Positions 6,538-6,845 of a stretch of DNA of 6,845 bases are shown here, piece by piece. The notes beneath the pieces are model-generated. The model did not search any database, was not told where the DNA came from, and saw only the letters and a list, made by a program, of their open reading frames with translations. Made by a program: the position numbers and the translations under genes. Source of the stretch: Porticoccaceae bacterium (lineage in GTDB: Bacteria; Pseudomonadota; Gammaproteobacteria; Pseudomonadales; Porticoccaceae); assembly GCA_030590275.1 (NCBI GenBank), contig JAUUYV010000096.1, forward strand, positions 1-6,845, in the 5' to 3' direction. How positions within the stretch are numbered: the stretch's first letter is position 1; each line of letters begins with the position of its first letter.

Positions 6538-6845
6538 ATGTCATTACAACAATCGAGTTATCGCTGCGGCGTGGCAGAGGAACCGCTGGTATACGATACC
6601 ATTGGTAATTTGTTCGACAATATAGTGGCGCAGTTTCCGGATTCGGAAGCATTGGTCGTGCCTCACCAGAATATCCGCTGGACCTACAGGGAATATCAGC
6701 GCGAGGTGGATCGGCTGGCGACTGGTTTGCTGGCACTGGGTATAGAGTCGGGGGAACGCGTTGGTATTTGGGCACCTAATTGCTACGAGTGGTGTTTGAC
6801 CCAGTTAGCCACTGCTAAAATTGGCGCGATATTAGTGTGTATCAA
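6538..6845 (+). CDS. AMP-dependent acyl-CoA synthetase, N-terminal part (runs off the right edge)
   Basis: ATP-dependent acid:CoA ligase of the ANL (adenylate-forming) superfamily, activating a carboxylic acid as acyl-AMP and then acyl-CoA. Only the first 102 codons are present, against about 550 for the family, so the P-loop and the A3-A10 motifs lie beyond the window. What is seen is the start of the large N-terminal domain: TIGNLFDNIVAQFPDSEALV (21-40), the WTYREYQREVDRLATGLLAL block (48-67), GERVGIWAPNCYEW (72-85) and TAKIGAILVCI (92-102). These match medium- or long-chain fatty acyl-CoA synthetases of the type often found beside liu and atu genes. The substrate cannot be read from this part; isovalerate, another branched acid, a terpenoid acid such as citronellate, or ordinary fatty acids are all possible. 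Its divergent position across a shared regulatory spacer suggests co-regulation with the operon, which is inference. Confidence 0.92.
   Translation, partial: MSLQQSSYRCGVAEEPLVYDTIGNLFDNIVAQFPDSEALVVPHQNIRWTYREYQREVDRLATGLLALGIESGERVGIWAPNCYEWCLTQLATAKIGAILVCI

Overview
The window is a compact chromosomal catabolic locus from what looks like a Gram-negative proteobacterium. A marine or environmental gammaproteobacterium is the best guess: base composition is roughly balanced, the proteins resemble the Liu/Atu systems of Pseudomonas and relatives, and the ribosome-binding sites and spacing are typical. The organism call is an inference from gene content and remembered family resemblance; no search was run.

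Layout. Five genes lie head to tail on the minus strand, read from right to left: isovaleryl-CoA dehydrogenase (liuA, 6301 down to 5132), an atypical short-chain dehydrogenase/reductase (5083 to 4199), 3-methylcrotonyl-CoA carboxylase beta subunit (liuB, 4165 to 2558), the biotin-carrying alpha subunit (liuD, 2511 to 472), and the start of hydroxymethylglutaryl-CoA lyase (liuE/mvaB, 436 running off the left edge). The gaps are only 48, 33, 46 and 35 bases, so this is almost certainly one operon. A 236-base divergent spacer (6302-6537) separates it from a plus-strand AMP-dependent acyl-CoA synthetase that runs off the right edge. The spacer holds a good sigma70-like promoter for the operon, three copies of the heptamer TTGATGT and a 13-base palindrome.

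How the genes work together. Isovaleryl-CoA (from leucine, or from free isovalerate activated by a synthetase) is oxidised to 3-methylcrotonyl-CoA, carboxylated to 3-methylglutaconyl-CoA, hydrated to HMG-CoA and cleaved to acetyl-CoA and acetoacetate. The hydratase (liuC), normally between liuB and liuD, is not in this window. The liuB-liuD junction holds only a perfect 8-bp hairpin. An SDR of the peroxisomal trans-2-enoyl-CoA reductase/AtuG type, which is not a step of leucine breakdown, sits between liuA and liuB. Active-site residues in the dehydrogenase and carboxylase point to the leucine pathway rather than the related acyclic-terpene (Atu) pathway, yet the SDR and the synthetase have an Atu flavour.

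I see no wholly new system here. The points worth a second look are the SDR with altered catalytic residues, the missing liuC and regulator gene, and the unassigned operator-like repeats in the divergent promoter region.
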